From positions 186,001-250,000 of the forward strand of contig JAIUOF010000005.1 of the NCBI GenBank assembly GCA_020161355.1: a stretch of DNA of 64,000 bases, in the 5' to 3' direction. The DNA comes from Bacteroidota bacterium. GTDB taxonomy: Bacteria; Bacteroidota; Bacteroidia; Cytophagales; Spirosomataceae. Under the pieces are notes generated by a model. The model had not been told where the DNA came from, made no database searches, and saw nothing but the letters and a program-made list of their open reading frames with translations. A program made the position numbers and the translations under genes. Position 1 is the first letter of the stretch. Each line of letters starts with the position of its first letter. This document shows positions 41,678 through 51,367 of the stretch, in pieces.

Positions 41678-44017
41678 ATGAAGCTTCCGGTCATAAATAA
41701 TTTAACCACAGGTACTTATAAATCACTTATTAAGTTTATTTACAGGCTGTTCTATTTTGGAATCGTCAGTTTTTTGGTTTTGATTATAGCTATAAATTTC
41801 AATTTCCTTTGGCTTTTCGGAAAATCACCCGGTGTCGATGATCTTGATAACCCCAAAAGCGAAATTGCGTCGGAAGTAATATCTTCGGATGGGGTGGTTT
41901 TAGCTAAGTTTTTCCTGTATGAAAATCGGAGCAATATGACCTTTGAGGAGATTCCGCAAAGTTTTATTGACGCTCTCATCGCGACTGAAGATGTAAGATA
42001 TACCAAGCACTCTGGCATTGATGCCCGTAGTATGTTGCGTGCATTGGGTGGTATCGTAACCCTAAACAAAAAAGGTGGAGGTAGCACTATTTCACAGCAA
42101 TTGGCTAAAAACCTCTTTAAACTTCGTCAGGATGAGTCTTACGAAGGGTTTTTCTATAAAATACCGGTATTACGCACTTTTACTATTAAGGCCAAAGAAT
42201 GGATTACGGCCATTAAACTGGAGCGAAGATATACTAAGAGCGAAATTATGACGATGTATCTCAACACCATTGAGTTTAGTAGCAACGCTTACGGTTTGAA
42301 ATCTGCTTCAAAGACCTATTTCAGAAAGCTTCCAAAAGACCTCGAGCTCGTGGAGTCGGCACTTTTGGTAGGGATGATTCAAAATCCTTCGAAATTTAAC
42401 CCTAAGTTTTTTCCGAAAAATTCGCTTGCCAGAAGGAATATTGTATTGTCACAGATGGTGAAATACAATAAAATATCTGCCGAAGAAGGCAAAGAGCTTT
42501 CAGAAATGCCGATAGTTTTAAACTATTCACCCGAAAGTCACAATTATGGCACAGCCAGGTACTTCAGGCAATATTTGCAGGAAATCGTCAAGAAAGAATT
42601 AAAGAAGCTAGGGTATGATGAAAGCGACCTCTACACCAAAGGTTTTAAGATTTATACTACCATTGATTCTAAAATGCAGTCCTATGCCGAAGAGGTAGTC
42701 AAGGTACACATGAAGGACCAGCAGTCTAAATTCAACCTGCACTGGAAAGGCAGAAATCCCTGGGTAAAACTCAAAGATGATAAATACATAGAAGATAAGG
42801 ATTTTATTAAAAACACTGCAAAAAGAACGGATATATACCACTCACTCAAAGAAGAATTGGGTAATGATGAAGAAAAGATTTTTGCCGAAATGAGCAAAAA
42901 AATACCAATGCGTATTTTTACCTGGAACGGCGAGCGAGACACTGTCATGTCACATCTGGACTCTATCAAATATTATAAAAAATTCCTCAATATAGGGATG
43001 CTTGCCATGGATCCCCGTAATGGCCATATCAAGGCCTGGGTAGGAGGGATCAATTACAAATATTTCAAATTTGATAACGTATTTCAGAGTAAAAGGCAAC
43101 CTGGCTCGACCTTTAAGCCATTTGTGTATGTTACCGCTATTGATAACGGTTTTTCAACTTGCGAGCGGGTAATTGATGAGCCGGTTTCTTTCGGAGTTGA
43201 AGACGGAGTTTATGGCAGCATATACACTCCTAAAAATTCTGATGGTAAGTATTCTTATCAATCGCTGACATTAAGGCAGGCTTTGGGACAATCGGTTAAT
43301 ACTGTAAGTGCCCGATTAATCAAGGAATTTAAGCCTTCAAAAGTAATAGAAAAAGCACATCAGCTGGGGATAAAAAGTGAGCTGCCCGACCGGCCATCCT
43401 TATGTTTGGGTGTAGGTGAAGTCTCACTTTATGAATTACTTGCCGGCTACGCTGTTTTTGCCAATCAGGGCACTTATTCCGAGCCTCAGGTTTTGCTAAG
43501 AATTGAGGATAAGAATGGTGAAGTTCTAAAAGAATTTTTTCCCGAGCAGAAAGAAGTGCTGAGTAAAGAATCGGCCTTTAAAATGATTCACCTGATGCGG
43601 GGAGCTACACTGCCAGGTGGTACTGCCATTGGCCTAAGCAGATATGGTGTATTGGACGGTAATGAGGTAGCTGCCAAAACCGGTACCACATCCAACTTCT
43701 CTGACGGTTGGTTTATGGGCCTTACACAAAATCTGATTGCAGGTGTTTGGGTAGGAGGTGAAGACCGTGCTGTTCACTTTCGAAATATAGAACTGGGGCA
43801 AGGTGCAAGAGTGGCAATGCCAGCCTGGGGGATGTTTATGCAGAAAGTATATGCTGATCAAAAAGTGGAATACAAAAAGACAAAATTTATTGTGCCTGAA
43901 GGAGTGAGAATAAGTGGAGATTGTGTCTTTAGTCCAAACGAAGGCTTCCCTGCATCTGAGGCTCCGGCTTTACAAAATCAAGAGCTTAAACCCAAGGATT
44001 CGGACGAGCTTTTATAA
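41678..44017 (+). CDS. Class A penicillin-binding protein (PBP1a-like)
   Basis: This bifunctional enzyme polymerises and cross-links peptidoglycan in the periplasm. The 779 residues have an N-terminal membrane helix (LFYFGIVSFLVLIIAINF), a GT51 domain with ATEDVRYTKHSGIDARSML and KGGGSTISQQLAKNLFKL near 100-150, and a transpeptidase domain. The transpeptidase shows KRQPGSTFKPFVYVTAID (active-site Ser in STFK), GQSVNTVSARL (SxN) and AAKTGTTSNFSDGWF (KTG). The length is normal for Bacteroidota. It follows tsaD by 98 bp but has its own promoter. Confidence 0.95.
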   Translation: MKLPVINNLTTGTYKSLIKFIYRLFYFGIVSFLVLIIAINFNFLWLFGKSPGVDDLDNPKSEIASEVISSDGVVLAKFFLYENRSNMTFEEIPQSFIDALIATEDVRYTKHSGIDARSMLRALGGIVTLNKKGGGSTISQQLAKNLFKLRQDESYEGFFYKIPVLRTFTIKAKEWITAIKLERRYTKSEIMTMYLNTIEFSSNAYGLKSASKTYFRKLPKDLELVESALLVGMIQNPSKFNPKFFPKNSLARRNIVLSQMVKYNKISAEEGKELSEMPIVLNYSPESHNYGTARYFRQYLQEIVKKELKKLGYDESDLYTKGFKIYTTIDSKMQSYAEEVVKVHMKDQQSKFNLHWKGRNPWVKLKDDKYIEDKDFIKNTAKRTDIYHSLKEELGNDEEKIFAEMSKKIPMRIFTWNGERDTVMSHLDSIKYYKKFLNIGMLAMDPRNGHIKAWVGGINYKYFKFDNVFQSKRQPGSTFKPFVYVTAIDNGFSTCERVIDEPVSFGVEDGVYGSIYTPKNSDGKYSYQSLTLRQALGQSVNTVSARLIKEFKPSKVIEKAHQLGIKSELPDRPSLCLGVGEVSLYELLAGYAVFANQGTYSEPQVLLRIEDKNGEVLKEFFPEQKEVLSKESAFKMIHLMRGATLPGGTAIGLSRYGVLDGNEVAAKTGTTSNFSDGWFMGLTQNLIAGVWVGGEDRAVHFRNIELGQGARVAMPAWGMFMQKVYADQKVEYKKTKFIVPEGVRISGDCVFSPNEGFPASEAPALQNQELKPKDSDELL

Positions 44018-44196
44018 GAGATTTTTTATAAAATACATGAAAAAATCATCATTTAAAAAACAATGACTTTGGTTATATTTTTGTATTAAGTGTTGAAACA
44101 TAGTTTGTTATACCTAATATTTTTTTTAAAAACAAAACCTCGGTTTCCCCATTGAATGTCAGGCCTTAAAAAAGGTTCAAAAAAAACAATTTTTTA

Positions 44197-44227
44197 TTTG
44201 GTTTTTAATTGCTATACCATAGATTTG
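44197..44227 (+). promoter_or_regulatory. Promoter of the nqr operon
   Basis: TTTG at 44197-44200, a 19-bp spacer and TAGATTTG at 44220-44227 match the Bacteroidota primary sigma consensus exactly. The leader to the nqrA ATG would be about 50 nt. A second possible -7 (TATTTTTG, 44076-44083) has no -33 partner. Confidence 0.75.
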
Positions 44228-44280
44228 TAGAATTAGAAAGCATAAGAATTGTTTTCGGATAAACCCTAATAACTAATTCA

Positions 44281-45618
44281 ATGGGTAAACAGATAAAACT
44301 AAAAAAAGGTTTTGACATAAAAATTCCGGGTGCTCCCCAAAAACAAATCGGCCATCTACAGCCTTCCAAAGTATTCTCAATTAAACCTTCTGATTTTCGC
44401 AATTTTAGCTACAAATTATCCGTAGCCGAAGGAGACGAAGTAGTGGCAGGTCAAAGTATTATTTTTGATAAGGAAAGGCCTGAAATTTTTATTCCTTCGC
44501 CTGTAAGCGGCGAAGTTGTCGAAATAGTAAGAGCTGAAAAAAGACGTGTCACGCACGTGAGAATCCTTGCCGACAAGGATACAAAATTTAAATCTTTTGA
44601 TGTTCCTTCAAGCCTTAGCAAGGAATCAGTAAAAGAAACCCTTATAGGTTCGGGGACATGGTCATACCTAAGGCAGAGGCCATTTGATTCAATACCGGAC
44701 ACAGATTCTGAACCGAAGTCCATTTTTGTTTCATTATTCGATTCTTCGCCTTTAGCTCCTGATTATAATTATTTGCTAAAAGATGATTTGGCTGATCTCA
44801 AAAAAGGACTGGAAGTTCTCGGAGTGCTCTCAGGAGGAAAATTAAACATTGGGGTATCCCTTGCCACTGAAGCATCTTTATATCAGGGCGTCGATGCCAC
44901 AGTAAATACTTTTGATGGGCCTCATCCTGCAGGAAATGTAGGAATTCAAATTCATCATGTTGATCCGATCAGACCCGGTCAGGTAGTTTGGTACGTTGCT
45001 CCACAGGATGTTGTGATTATTGGCAGGGTTTTTAATTCCGGAAAATATCAGGCTCAAAGAAAAATAGCTTTAGTTGGAAGTGAAGTACAGTCACCTCAAT
45101 ATTACACGGTCGTTTCAGGTCAGTCAATTGAAAGTATTGTATCAGGTAAAACTACTGATGCTCCCCAAAGAATAATTCAGGGAAATGTCCTTCATGGGGA
45201 GCAAACTACAAAGGATAACTTTTTGTCATATTATACCAATCAGATTACGGTCATCAAAGAAAGTGTTGAGCCGGAATTGTTTGGTTGGGCTTTGCCGGGT
45301 TTTGGGAAGCTCAGTCTCAATCATTCGTTCCCATCATGGTTAATGCCTAAAAAAGTATATAACCTTGATACCAGAATAAATGGCGAGGAAAGAGCTTTTG
45401 TAGTAACAGGAGAATACGAAAAAGTGCTTCCTATGAATATCATGCCGGTATTTTTGTTGAAGTCAATTCTGGCAGGTGATATTGAGCGAATGGAGAATCT
45501 GGGTATTCATGAGGTTTCAGAAGAAGACTTTGCTTTATGTGAATTTGTATGTACGTCCAAGATAGATGTTCAAAATATCATAAAGCAAGGACTCGACCTT
45601 CTCAGAAAAGAAGGATAA
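44281..45618 (+). CDS. nqrA: Na+-translocating NADH:quinone reductase subunit A
   Basis: NqrA is the peripheral subunit of the sodium-pumping NADH dehydrogenase and takes part in quinone reduction on the cytoplasmic side. The 445 residues start IKLKKGFDIKIPGAPQKQIG, the family signature, followed by VAEGDEVVAGQSIIFDKERP (a lipoyl-like hairpin) and the central VDATVNTFDGPHPAGNVGIQ and IHHVDPI. The C-terminus has EFVCTSKIDVQNIIKQGLDL. The length is normal. It is the first gene of a seven-gene unit that ends with apbE. Confidence 0.97.
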   Translation: MGKQIKLKKGFDIKIPGAPQKQIGHLQPSKVFSIKPSDFRNFSYKLSVAEGDEVVAGQSIIFDKERPEIFIPSPVSGEVVEIVRAEKRRVTHVRILADKDTKFKSFDVPSSLSKESVKETLIGSGTWSYLRQRPFDSIPDTDSEPKSIFVSLFDSSPLAPDYNYLLKDDLADLKKGLEVLGVLSGGKLNIGVSLATEASLYQGVDATVNTFDGPHPAGNVGIQIHHVDPIRPGQVVWYVAPQDVVIIGRVFNSGKYQAQRKIALVGSEVQSPQYYTVVSGQSIESIVSGKTTDAPQRIIQGNVLHGEQTTKDNFLSYYTNQITVIKESVEPELFGWALPGFGKLSLNHSFPSWLMPKKVYNLDTRINGEERAFVVTGEYEKVLPMNIMPVFLLKSILAGDIERMENLGIHEVSEEDFALCEFVCTSKIDVQNIIKQGLDLLRKEG

Positions 45619-45652
45619 TTAATAAATTGAGTAATCTTAAAAGAAAATAAAA

Positions 45653-46813
45653 GTGAGTTTTTTAAGAAAATTTGTAGATTCCGTAAAGCCGAACTTTTCG
45701 CACGGCGGTAAATACGAAAAATTCCATCATCTCTTCACCGCATTTGAGACTTTTCTCTTTGTGCCTGAGACTCCTACTAACGGTACCGGAGTACATGTAA
45801 GAGATGCCATGGATTTGAAACGAACCATGACGGTAGTGATATTAGCTTTACTACCAGCTACTTTGTTTGGAATGTGGAATGCCGGATTCCAGCATTATAA
45901 GGCTTTTGGAATGGATAGCACCCTTTTTGAAAATTTCCTCTTCGGCCTTCAAAAAACACTTCCCATCATTGTGGTTTCCTACGCCGTAGGTTTAGGAGTA
46001 GAGTTTATTTATGCCTATTTTAAAGGACACTCCATCAGTGAGGGTTATCTCGTGACTGGCTTATTGATACCTTTGACTTTGCCGGTTACTGTTCCCCTTT
46101 GGATGGTGGCTTTAGGTGCAATATTTTGTACACTATTAGGTAAAGAGGTTTTTGGTGGTACCGGGATGAACTTCATGAATCCGGCATTATTGGCAAGAGC
46201 TTTTTTGTTTTTTGCTTTTCCTGCCTATTTAAGTGGGGATATCTGGACTGACCTTTCTCCTGAAGCCGGTCATCAGGTGATTGACGCTTTCTCAGGAGCA
46301 ACCAGCCTGGTTACCTTTGATAAGAGTATATCGCAACTTCCTTCACTCTGGACTATGATTTCAGGTATCGAACAGGGTTCTATAGGTGAAACTTCATTTA
46401 TAGCAATCATGATTGGTGCCGCAATTTTAATCTTTACCGGTGTGGGTAGTTGGAGGATAATGCTCTCAGCGTTTATAGGTGCATTAGTTACAGGTTATTT
46501 GTTAAATCTGATAGCTCCTGCTTCCAATCCTGAGCATTCCATGCATCTTGCCCCTTACCTTCACTGGTTTATGGGAAGTTTTGCTTTCGGGGTGGTATTT
46601 ATGGCTACGGATCCAGTTACTGCTGCCCAGACCACTAAAGGCAAATGGATTTATGGCTTTTTCATTGGCTTCTTTATTGTAATTCTTAGAGTGTTCAATC
46701 CGGCATATCCAGAAGCAGTTATGCTTACCATATTGCTAATGAACGTTTTCGCACCACTTATTGACCATTTAGTAGTTGAGCAACACATTAAATCGAGACT
46801 AAAAAATGCATAG
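45653..46813 (+). CDS. nqrB: Na+-NQR subunit B
   Basis: NqrB is the large membrane subunit; it holds covalent FMN and riboflavin and forms the sodium path. The start is GTG at 45653 (VSFLRKFVDSVKPNF translated with Met). The 386 residues have about ten helices, and DAFSGATSLVTFDK near 211-224, with Thr217 as the FMN acceptor in the SGAT motif. Other family marks are FMNPALLARAFLFFAFPAYL and FMATDPVTAAQTTKGKW. It overlaps nqrC by 8 bp. ApbE downstream would attach the FMN. Confidence 0.97.
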   Translation: MSFLRKFVDSVKPNFSHGGKYEKFHHLFTAFETFLFVPETPTNGTGVHVRDAMDLKRTMTVVILALLPATLFGMWNAGFQHYKAFGMDSTLFENFLFGLQKTLPIIVVSYAVGLGVEFIYAYFKGHSISEGYLVTGLLIPLTLPVTVPLWMVALGAIFCTLLGKEVFGGTGMNFMNPALLARAFLFFAFPAYLSGDIWTDLSPEAGHQVIDAFSGATSLVTFDKSISQLPSLWTMISGIEQGSIGETSFIAIMIGAAILIFTGVGSWRIMLSAFIGALVTGYLLNLIAPASNPEHSMHLAPYLHWFMGSFAFGVVFMATDPVTAAQTTKGKWIYGFFIGFFIVILRVFNPAYPEAVMLTILLMNVFAPLIDHLVVEQHIKSRLKNA

Positions 46814-47510
46814 TAATAAATATACCTTCATGTACTCTATTGGACTGTCAATTCTGACAGCAATAGTGTTGGTTTTTACTTCTGAAATCTTAAAGCCCCA
46901 GCAAGAGTTTAATCTTGCACTTGATCAGAAAACCAATATTCTGAAATCACTTCTAATCTACGATAAATCTGCTCAGGAAGTAGAAAAAATATATTCTTCT
47001 CAGATTGAAGAAATCGTGGTAAATGGTGAAGGGGAGATAGTGAATGGAGAAAAACCCTCCGGTTTAGTTATGAAAGAAGAAGTAGCGAAACCCGTAAAAG
47101 ACAGAAAACTACCAGTATATATCTTCAAAAATTCTGATGGTTCCAAAAATTACGTAGTCCCACTCTATGGGGTTGGTTTATGGGGTCCTGTTTGGGGATT
47201 TCTTTCATTTGAGAAAGACCTAAATACTGTAAAAGGGGCCTATTTTGATCATAAAGGTGAAACTCCTGGTCTGGGTGCTGAAATTGCCGAGAAGCCATTT
47301 CAAAGCCAGTTTATTGGCAAGAAAATAAAAGATGAAAAAAATAATTTTGTTTCTGTAAACGTACTCAAAACCACTATTAAATCTCCCCTTGCTCCTGAGC
47401 ATAGAGTGGACGCTATTTCTGGCGGTACACTTACTTCTGATGGTACCAACAACATGATTAAGAATAGTGTGGAAGGGTATTTAAAATATTTTGAAAAAAT
47501 CAAAGAATAA
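46806..47510 (+). CDS. nqrC: Na+-NQR subunit C
   Basis: NqrC carries a second covalent FMN on the periplasmic side. The 234 residues have one N-terminal helix ([17 protein letters not shown]), the conserved [20 protein letters not shown] and [19 protein letters not shown], and the FMN site [17 protein letters not shown] with Thr208 as acceptor. The motif is SGGT here where most relatives have SGAT, a mild change that keeps the Thr. It starts 8 bp inside nqrB and ends 5 bp before nqrD. Confidence 0.97.
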   Translation: MHSNKYTFMYSIGLSILTAIVLVFTSEILKPQQEFNLALDQKTNILKSLLIYDKSAQEVEKIYSSQIEEIVVNGEGEIVNGEKPSGLVMKEEVAKPVKDRKLPVYIFKNSDGSKNYVVPLYGVGLWGPVWGFLSFEKDLNTVKGAYFDHKGETPGLGAEIAEKPFQSQFIGKKIKDEKNNFVSVNVLKTTIKSPLAPEHRVDAISGGTLTSDGTNNMIKNSVEGYLKYFEKIKE

Positions 47511-47515
47511 TTCAA

Positions 47516-48178
47516 ATGGAAGAAACTATAGAAAAAAAGAAAAAAGAAGGGCTTTTTTCAAAGAAAAACCGGGAGGTAATCAAAGATCCGCTTGATGGCT
47601 CCAACCCGATTACCGTACAAATATTAGGTGTTTGTTCGGCATTGGCGGTTACAGTACAGATTAAGCCGGCAATAATAATGGCACTTGGTGTAACTTTGGT
47701 AACTGCATTTTCCAATCTTATAATTTCTTTGATTAGAAATAGTATTCCTAACAGAGTAAGAATGATTGTACAGCTGATTGTGGTTGCGACTTTGGTAACA
47801 ATCGTTGATCAGCTGCTAAAAGCTTATATGTTTGATGTCAGTAAAAAACTTTCTGTTTTTGTCGGACTTATAATCACCAATTGTATCGTAATGGGGCGTT
47901 TGGAGGCTTTTGCTTTTTCACAAAAACCATGGCCTTCATTTCTGGATGGAATTGGCAATGGCATTGGCTATGGTTTGATCTTGATCACAGTTGCTTTTAT
48001 TCGTGAGCTTTTGGGAAGTGGTAAAATATTCGGCACACAGGTAGTTCCACAATGGGCTTATGACCACGGGTATGTAAACAATGGTATGATGATGCTCCCT
48101 CCTTCAGCCTTGTTTTTAATTGGAATCATTATCTGGTTCCATAGGTCAAGAAATAAAAAATTAACCAATATTTCATAA
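47516..48178 (+). CDS. nqrD: Na+-NQR subunit D
   Basis: NqrD is a six-helix membrane subunit. With NqrE it binds an iron centre in the middle of the membrane through two Cys from each. The two are present: Cys40 in [10 protein letters not shown] and Cys123 in [13 protein letters not shown]. The 220 residues include [19 protein letters not shown] and [12 protein letters not shown], typical of the family. The N-terminus is Lys-rich ([15 protein letters not shown]), longer than in Vibrio proteins. An nqrM candidate, needed for the iron centre in Vibrio, lies downstream of apbE. Confidence 0.97.
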   Translation: MEETIEKKKKEGLFSKKNREVIKDPLDGSNPITVQILGVCSALAVTVQIKPAIIMALGVTLVTAFSNLIISLIRNSIPNRVRMIVQLIVVATLVTIVDQLLKAYMFDVSKKLSVFVGLIITNCIVMGRLEAFAFSQKPWPSFLDGIGNGIGYGLILITVAFIRELLGSGKIFGTQVVPQWAYDHGYVNNGMMMLPPSALFLIGIIIWFHRSRNKKLTNIS

Positions 48179-48186
48179 AATTAGAT

Positions 48187-48801
48187 ATGGAACATTTACT
48201 TGGAATGTTTATAAAATCGATTTTTATTGAGAATGCCATTTTTGCATTTTTCCTCGGAATGTGCTCTTATCTGGCGGTTTCAAAAAAAATAAAAACAGCG
48301 GCAGGATTAGGTGTAGCAGTTATATTTGTAATGGTACTGACCACCCCGCTTAATTACTTGATATTGACATATATGCTCAAAGAAGGTGCTTTGGCCTGGA
48401 TACATCCTTCACTAGCCACTGTTGACCTTACCTTTTTGGCTTTCATATTGTTTATCAGTACTATCGCCGGTGCGGTTCAGTTGGTAGAGATGATTGTGGA
48501 GAAATTTTCACCTGCACTGTACAGCTCTTTAGGTATATTTTTACCTCTGATTACTGTAAACTGCTCTATTTTAGGAGCTTCACTTTTTATGCAGGAAAGA
48601 GAATATAACTTTTCAGAAACACTTGTGTTTTCTACAGGTACCGGTATTGGCTTTTTCTTGTCTATTGTTTTGTTAGCAGCCATAAGAGAACGATTGAGGT
48701 ATTCAAAAATCCCCGAGCCATTACAAGGATTGGGTATCGCAATGATAATCACCGGGCTGATGGCCATGGCATTTTTAAGTTTTTCCGGCATCAAACTTTA
48801 A
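48187..48801 (+). CDS. nqrE: Na+-NQR subunit E
   Basis: NqrE pairs with NqrD in the membrane. The 204 residues carry the two iron-centre Cys: Cys26 in [13 protein letters not shown] and Cys126 in [19 protein letters not shown]. Other family marks are [18 protein letters not shown]-like helices ([14 protein letters not shown]) and [20 protein letters not shown]. It is 8 bp after nqrD and 12 bp before the preferred start of nqrF. Confidence 0.97.
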   Translation: MEHLLGMFIKSIFIENAIFAFFLGMCSYLAVSKKIKTAAGLGVAVIFVMVLTTPLNYLILTYMLKEGALAWIHPSLATVDLTFLAFILFISTIAGAVQLVEMIVEKFSPALYSSLGIFLPLITVNCSILGASLFMQEREYNFSETLVFSTGTGIGFFLSIVLLAAIRERLRYSKIPEPLQGLGIAMIITGLMAMAFLSFSGIKL

Positions 48802-48813
48802 TATTTGACAGAG

Positions 48814-50118
48814 ATGATCCCTATTTTAGCCAGTAGTATAGTAGTATTTATTTTAGTAGTATTACTATTTGTATTCCTGATTATTCAGGCAAAAGAAAAA
48901 TTACTACCTCAAAAAGACGTAAAAATCATAATAAATGGTCAAACTGAAAATCCTTTGATTGTAGGTCAAGGTGACTCATTGCTTTCGACTTTGGCCTCTA
49001 AAAACTTGTTTTTGCCTTCAGCCTGTGGTGGCGGTGGTACTTGTGCCATGTGTAAGTGTAATGTGCTGTCAGGAGGTGGAGATGTGCTGCCAACAGAAAC
49101 CAATCACCTAAACCGTAAGCAAGTTGCCGAGCATATGAGATTGGCCTGCCAGGTAAAGGTGAAAGAAGATATGGAGATTGAGATTCCGCACGAAGTGTTT
49201 GGTGTGAAAAAATGGGAATGTGAGGTTACTTCCAATTACAACGTAGCCACTTTTATCAAAGAGTTTGAAGTGAAACTCCCGGAAGGAGAAACGCTTGATT
49301 TTCAGGCCGGAGGTTACATTCAGATTGATGTTCCTGAAATTAAAGTTGACTATAAAAACATTGATATTACAGCACATCCGACTTATCATGATTCTCCTGA
49401 TAAATTCAAAAGTGACTGGGATCAGTTTAAGCTTTGGGATTTGAAAATGGTTAATGAGGAGCCTGTGTTCAGGGCTTACTCAATGGCCAATCACCCAGCT
49501 GAAGGTAATATCGTCAAACTTACCATCAGAATTGCCACACCGCCATTTGACAGAGCCAAAGGCGGCTGGATGGATGTAAACCCCGGTATATGTTCCAGCT
49601 ATATTTTTAGCAGGAAACCTGGCGATAAAGTTACGATTTCGGGTCCATTTGGTGAATTCTTTATCAAAAATACCGAAAAAGAGATGCTTTATGTGGGTGG
49701 AGGTGCCGGTATGGCTCCAATGCGTTCGCATTTATTCCACTTGTTTCATACCCTTAAGACCAACAGAAAAGTAACCTTCTTCTACGGTGGTCGTACCAAA
49801 AAAGAGCTTTTCTTTATCGAAGAATTCAGAGAAATCGAAAAACAATTCCCTAATTTCAGATTTGTCGTAGCTTTGGATGGCCCGCTTCCTGAAGATAACT
49901 GGACCTTGAAAAAAGATATTGACGATCCAAATGGAGATGGGTTTAAGGGATTTGTTCACAACGTGGTTATTGATGAATTCCTGAAAAAACATAAAAGCCC
50001 CGAGGATCTTGAAGTGTATTTCTGCGGACCTCCAATGATGAACCAGTCCGTCATTAAAATGTGCGATGATTGGGGTATTCCTAAGGAGAGTGTATTCTTT
50101 GATGATTTTGGTGGATGA
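48814..50118 (+). CDS. nqrF: Na+-NQR subunit F (NADH dehydrogenase)
   Basis: NqrF takes electrons from NADH through FAD and a 2Fe-2S cluster. I prefer ATG 48814 (MIPILASSIVVFILVVLLFV), which starts directly with the membrane helix; a TTG at 48805 is also in frame. The ferredoxin domain has ACGGGGTCAMCKCNVLSGG and MRLACQV with the four cluster Cys. The flavin domain has FRAYSMANHPAEG, and the NADH domain GGGAGMAPMRSHLFHLF, FFYGGRTKKELFFIEEF and EVYFCGPPMM. The 434 residues are full length. The stop overlaps the apbE start (ATGA). Confidence 0.97.
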   Translation: MIPILASSIVVFILVVLLFVFLIIQAKEKLLPQKDVKIIINGQTENPLIVGQGDSLLSTLASKNLFLPSACGGGGTCAMCKCNVLSGGGDVLPTETNHLNRKQVAEHMRLACQVKVKEDMEIEIPHEVFGVKKWECEVTSNYNVATFIKEFEVKLPEGETLDFQAGGYIQIDVPEIKVDYKNIDITAHPTYHDSPDKFKSDWDQFKLWDLKMVNEEPVFRAYSMANHPAEGNIVKLTIRIATPPFDRAKGGWMDVNPGICSSYIFSRKPGDKVTISGPFGEFFIKNTEKEMLYVGGGAGMAPMRSHLFHLFHTLKTNRKVTFFYGGRTKKELFFIEEFREIEKQFPNFRFVVALDGPLPEDNWTLKKDIDDPNGDGFKGFVHNVVIDEFLKKHKSPEDLEVYFCGPPMMNQSVIKMCDDWGIPKESVFFDDFGG

Positions 50119-51095
50119 GAAATTTCCTGATTTTTGGAGTTCTGGGTGCTGTTTTGTTCGGATGCAAACCATCAGGCGAATATGTTAGCCTGGGCGGACA
50201 GGCACAGGGCACCACGTTCGCAATCACATATGAGGCTATCGACGAGGCTGACTATTCAGCTGAGGTTGATAGCCTCTTCAAATTTATTGATAAAAGTATG
50301 TCATTGTGGGATTCTACTTCGCTGATATGCAGAATCAATAAAAATGATTTTAGCCAACCCGTAGATTTGCATTTTAAAAATGTTTTGAAATCTTCATTAA
50401 AGGTAGAAAAGGAAACTGAAGGATATTTCAATGTCACTGTTGGACCTCTAGTAAAAGCCTGGGGTTTTGTCACAAAAAAAAATCAGCCTGCTCCTTCTTC
50501 TTCACAAGTGGATAGTCTTCGGTCATTAATTGGGAAAGTAGGAATTGATGAAACAGGAAGGTTTTTTGAAGAAAAGCCTAATTCTCAAATTGATTTTAAT
50601 GCTATAGCTCAAGGTTATACCGTGGACGTAGTTGCAGACTTCTTAGAATCTAAAGGAATAAAGAATTATTTGGTGGAGATAGGAGGCGAGGTTTATGGTA
50701 AAGGTAAAAACCGGGAAGGAAAACCCTGGAAAGTAGGGATTGAAAAGCCTGAAGAAGAAAGAGAAGGGATTGCTTCGGTTATAAATTTAAATAATAAGGC
50801 TCTTGCCACTTCCGGTAGTTATCGTAAATTTTTCGTAAAAGAGGGCAAAAAGTTTTCGCACGCAGTTGATCCTCACACGGGTTACCCTGTTCAGCATAAT
50901 CTGCTTAGTATCTCCGTTTTGGCCGAAAATTGCACCGATGCCGATGCTTATGCTACTGCTCTGCTCGTAATGGGTCTGGAAAAGGCAAAGAAATTTGCCG
51001 AAAAAAAGAACATCGATTTTTTTGCTATTTATGATAACCATGGTAAAAACGAATTCTATTTTACCAAGGGGTTTAAAGAGGTAATAGCAGAATAA
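50115..51095 (+). CDS. apbE: FAD:protein FMN transferase (lipoprotein)
   Basis: ApbE attaches FMN to Thr in NqrB and NqrC, in the periplasm. The 326 residues have a lipobox ending FGC at Cys17. Then come QAQGTTFAITYEA, SLWDSTSLICRIN, DFNAIAQGYTVDVVADFLES, NYLVEIGGEVYGKGKN, ALATSGSYRKFF, FSHAVDPHTGYPVQHNLLSI and CTDADAYATALLVMG, all hallmarks of the family. It overlaps nqrF by 4 bp, so it is co-translated with its target operon. A hairpin terminator follows. Confidence 0.97.
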   Translation: MRNFLIFGVLGAVLFGCKPSGEYVSLGGQAQGTTFAITYEAIDEADYSAEVDSLFKFIDKSMSLWDSTSLICRINKNDFSQPVDLHFKNVLKSSLKVEKETEGYFNVTVGPLVKAWGFVTKKNQPAPSSSQVDSLRSLIGKVGIDETGRFFEEKPNSQIDFNAIAQGYTVDVVADFLESKGIKNYLVEIGGEVYGKGKNREGKPWKVGIEKPEEEREGIASVINLNNKALATSGSYRKFFVKEGKKFSHAVDPHTGYPVQHNLLSISVLAENCTDADAYATALLVMGLEKAKKFAEKKNIDFFAIYDNHGKNEFYFTKGFKEVIAE

Positions 51096-51130
51096 GGTAT
51101 TTTAAAGAAAATCTCCAAAATACCTTAAGT
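51094..51130 (+). terminator. Terminator of the nqr-apbE operon
   Basis: AAGGTATTTT and AAAATACCTT form a 10-bp perfect stem directly at the apbE stop, followed by AAGTTTT. It may also serve the convergent small gene. Confidence 0.7.
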
Positions 51131-51135
51131 TTTCA

Positions 51136-51348
51136 TTAATGATGATGATGGTGCTTTTTATTTCGGTTTTCGCATGGTTCATTGGGGTCTTTTCCACAAG
51201 AGCATGCAAGGCCTTCTTTTTCATAAAGTCCATTATTACTTGAGCAAGTTCCTCTAAACTCCCCCTCTTTTACAAAAAGCACCCTCAGACTAAACATAAA
51301 GAATGCCATTACCATCAATATCAGAGAAACAATCAAAACGGGAATCAT
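51136..51348 (-). CDS. nqrM: NqrM-like Na+-NQR maturation protein with a His tail
   Basis: The 70 residues from ATG 51348 form one membrane helix (MIPVLIVSLILMVMAFFMF) followed by a Cys-rich tail: EFRGTCSSNNGLYEKEGLAC, SCGKDPNEPCEN. This order, one helix then G-T-C and a C-x-C-G cluster, is that of NqrM (DUF539), which in Vibrio is required to build the NqrD/E iron centre. It ends with five consecutive His, an uncommon natural metal-binding tail. An ATG at 51387 would overlap the upstream gene. Position beside nqr-apbE, on the opposite strand, supports the call. Alternative: an unrelated small Cys-rich membrane protein. Confidence 0.72.
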   Translation of the reverse strand: MIPVLIVSLILMVMAFFMFSLRVLFVKEGEFRGTCSSNNGLYEKEGLACSCGKDPNEPCENRNKKHHHHH

Positions 51349-51367
51349 AATTTCAGTTTTATTAATT

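Noticed and set aside
42608..42969. Overlapping antisense frames in the PBP gene
   Set aside because: They are shadows of a well-defined GT51/transpeptidase gene.
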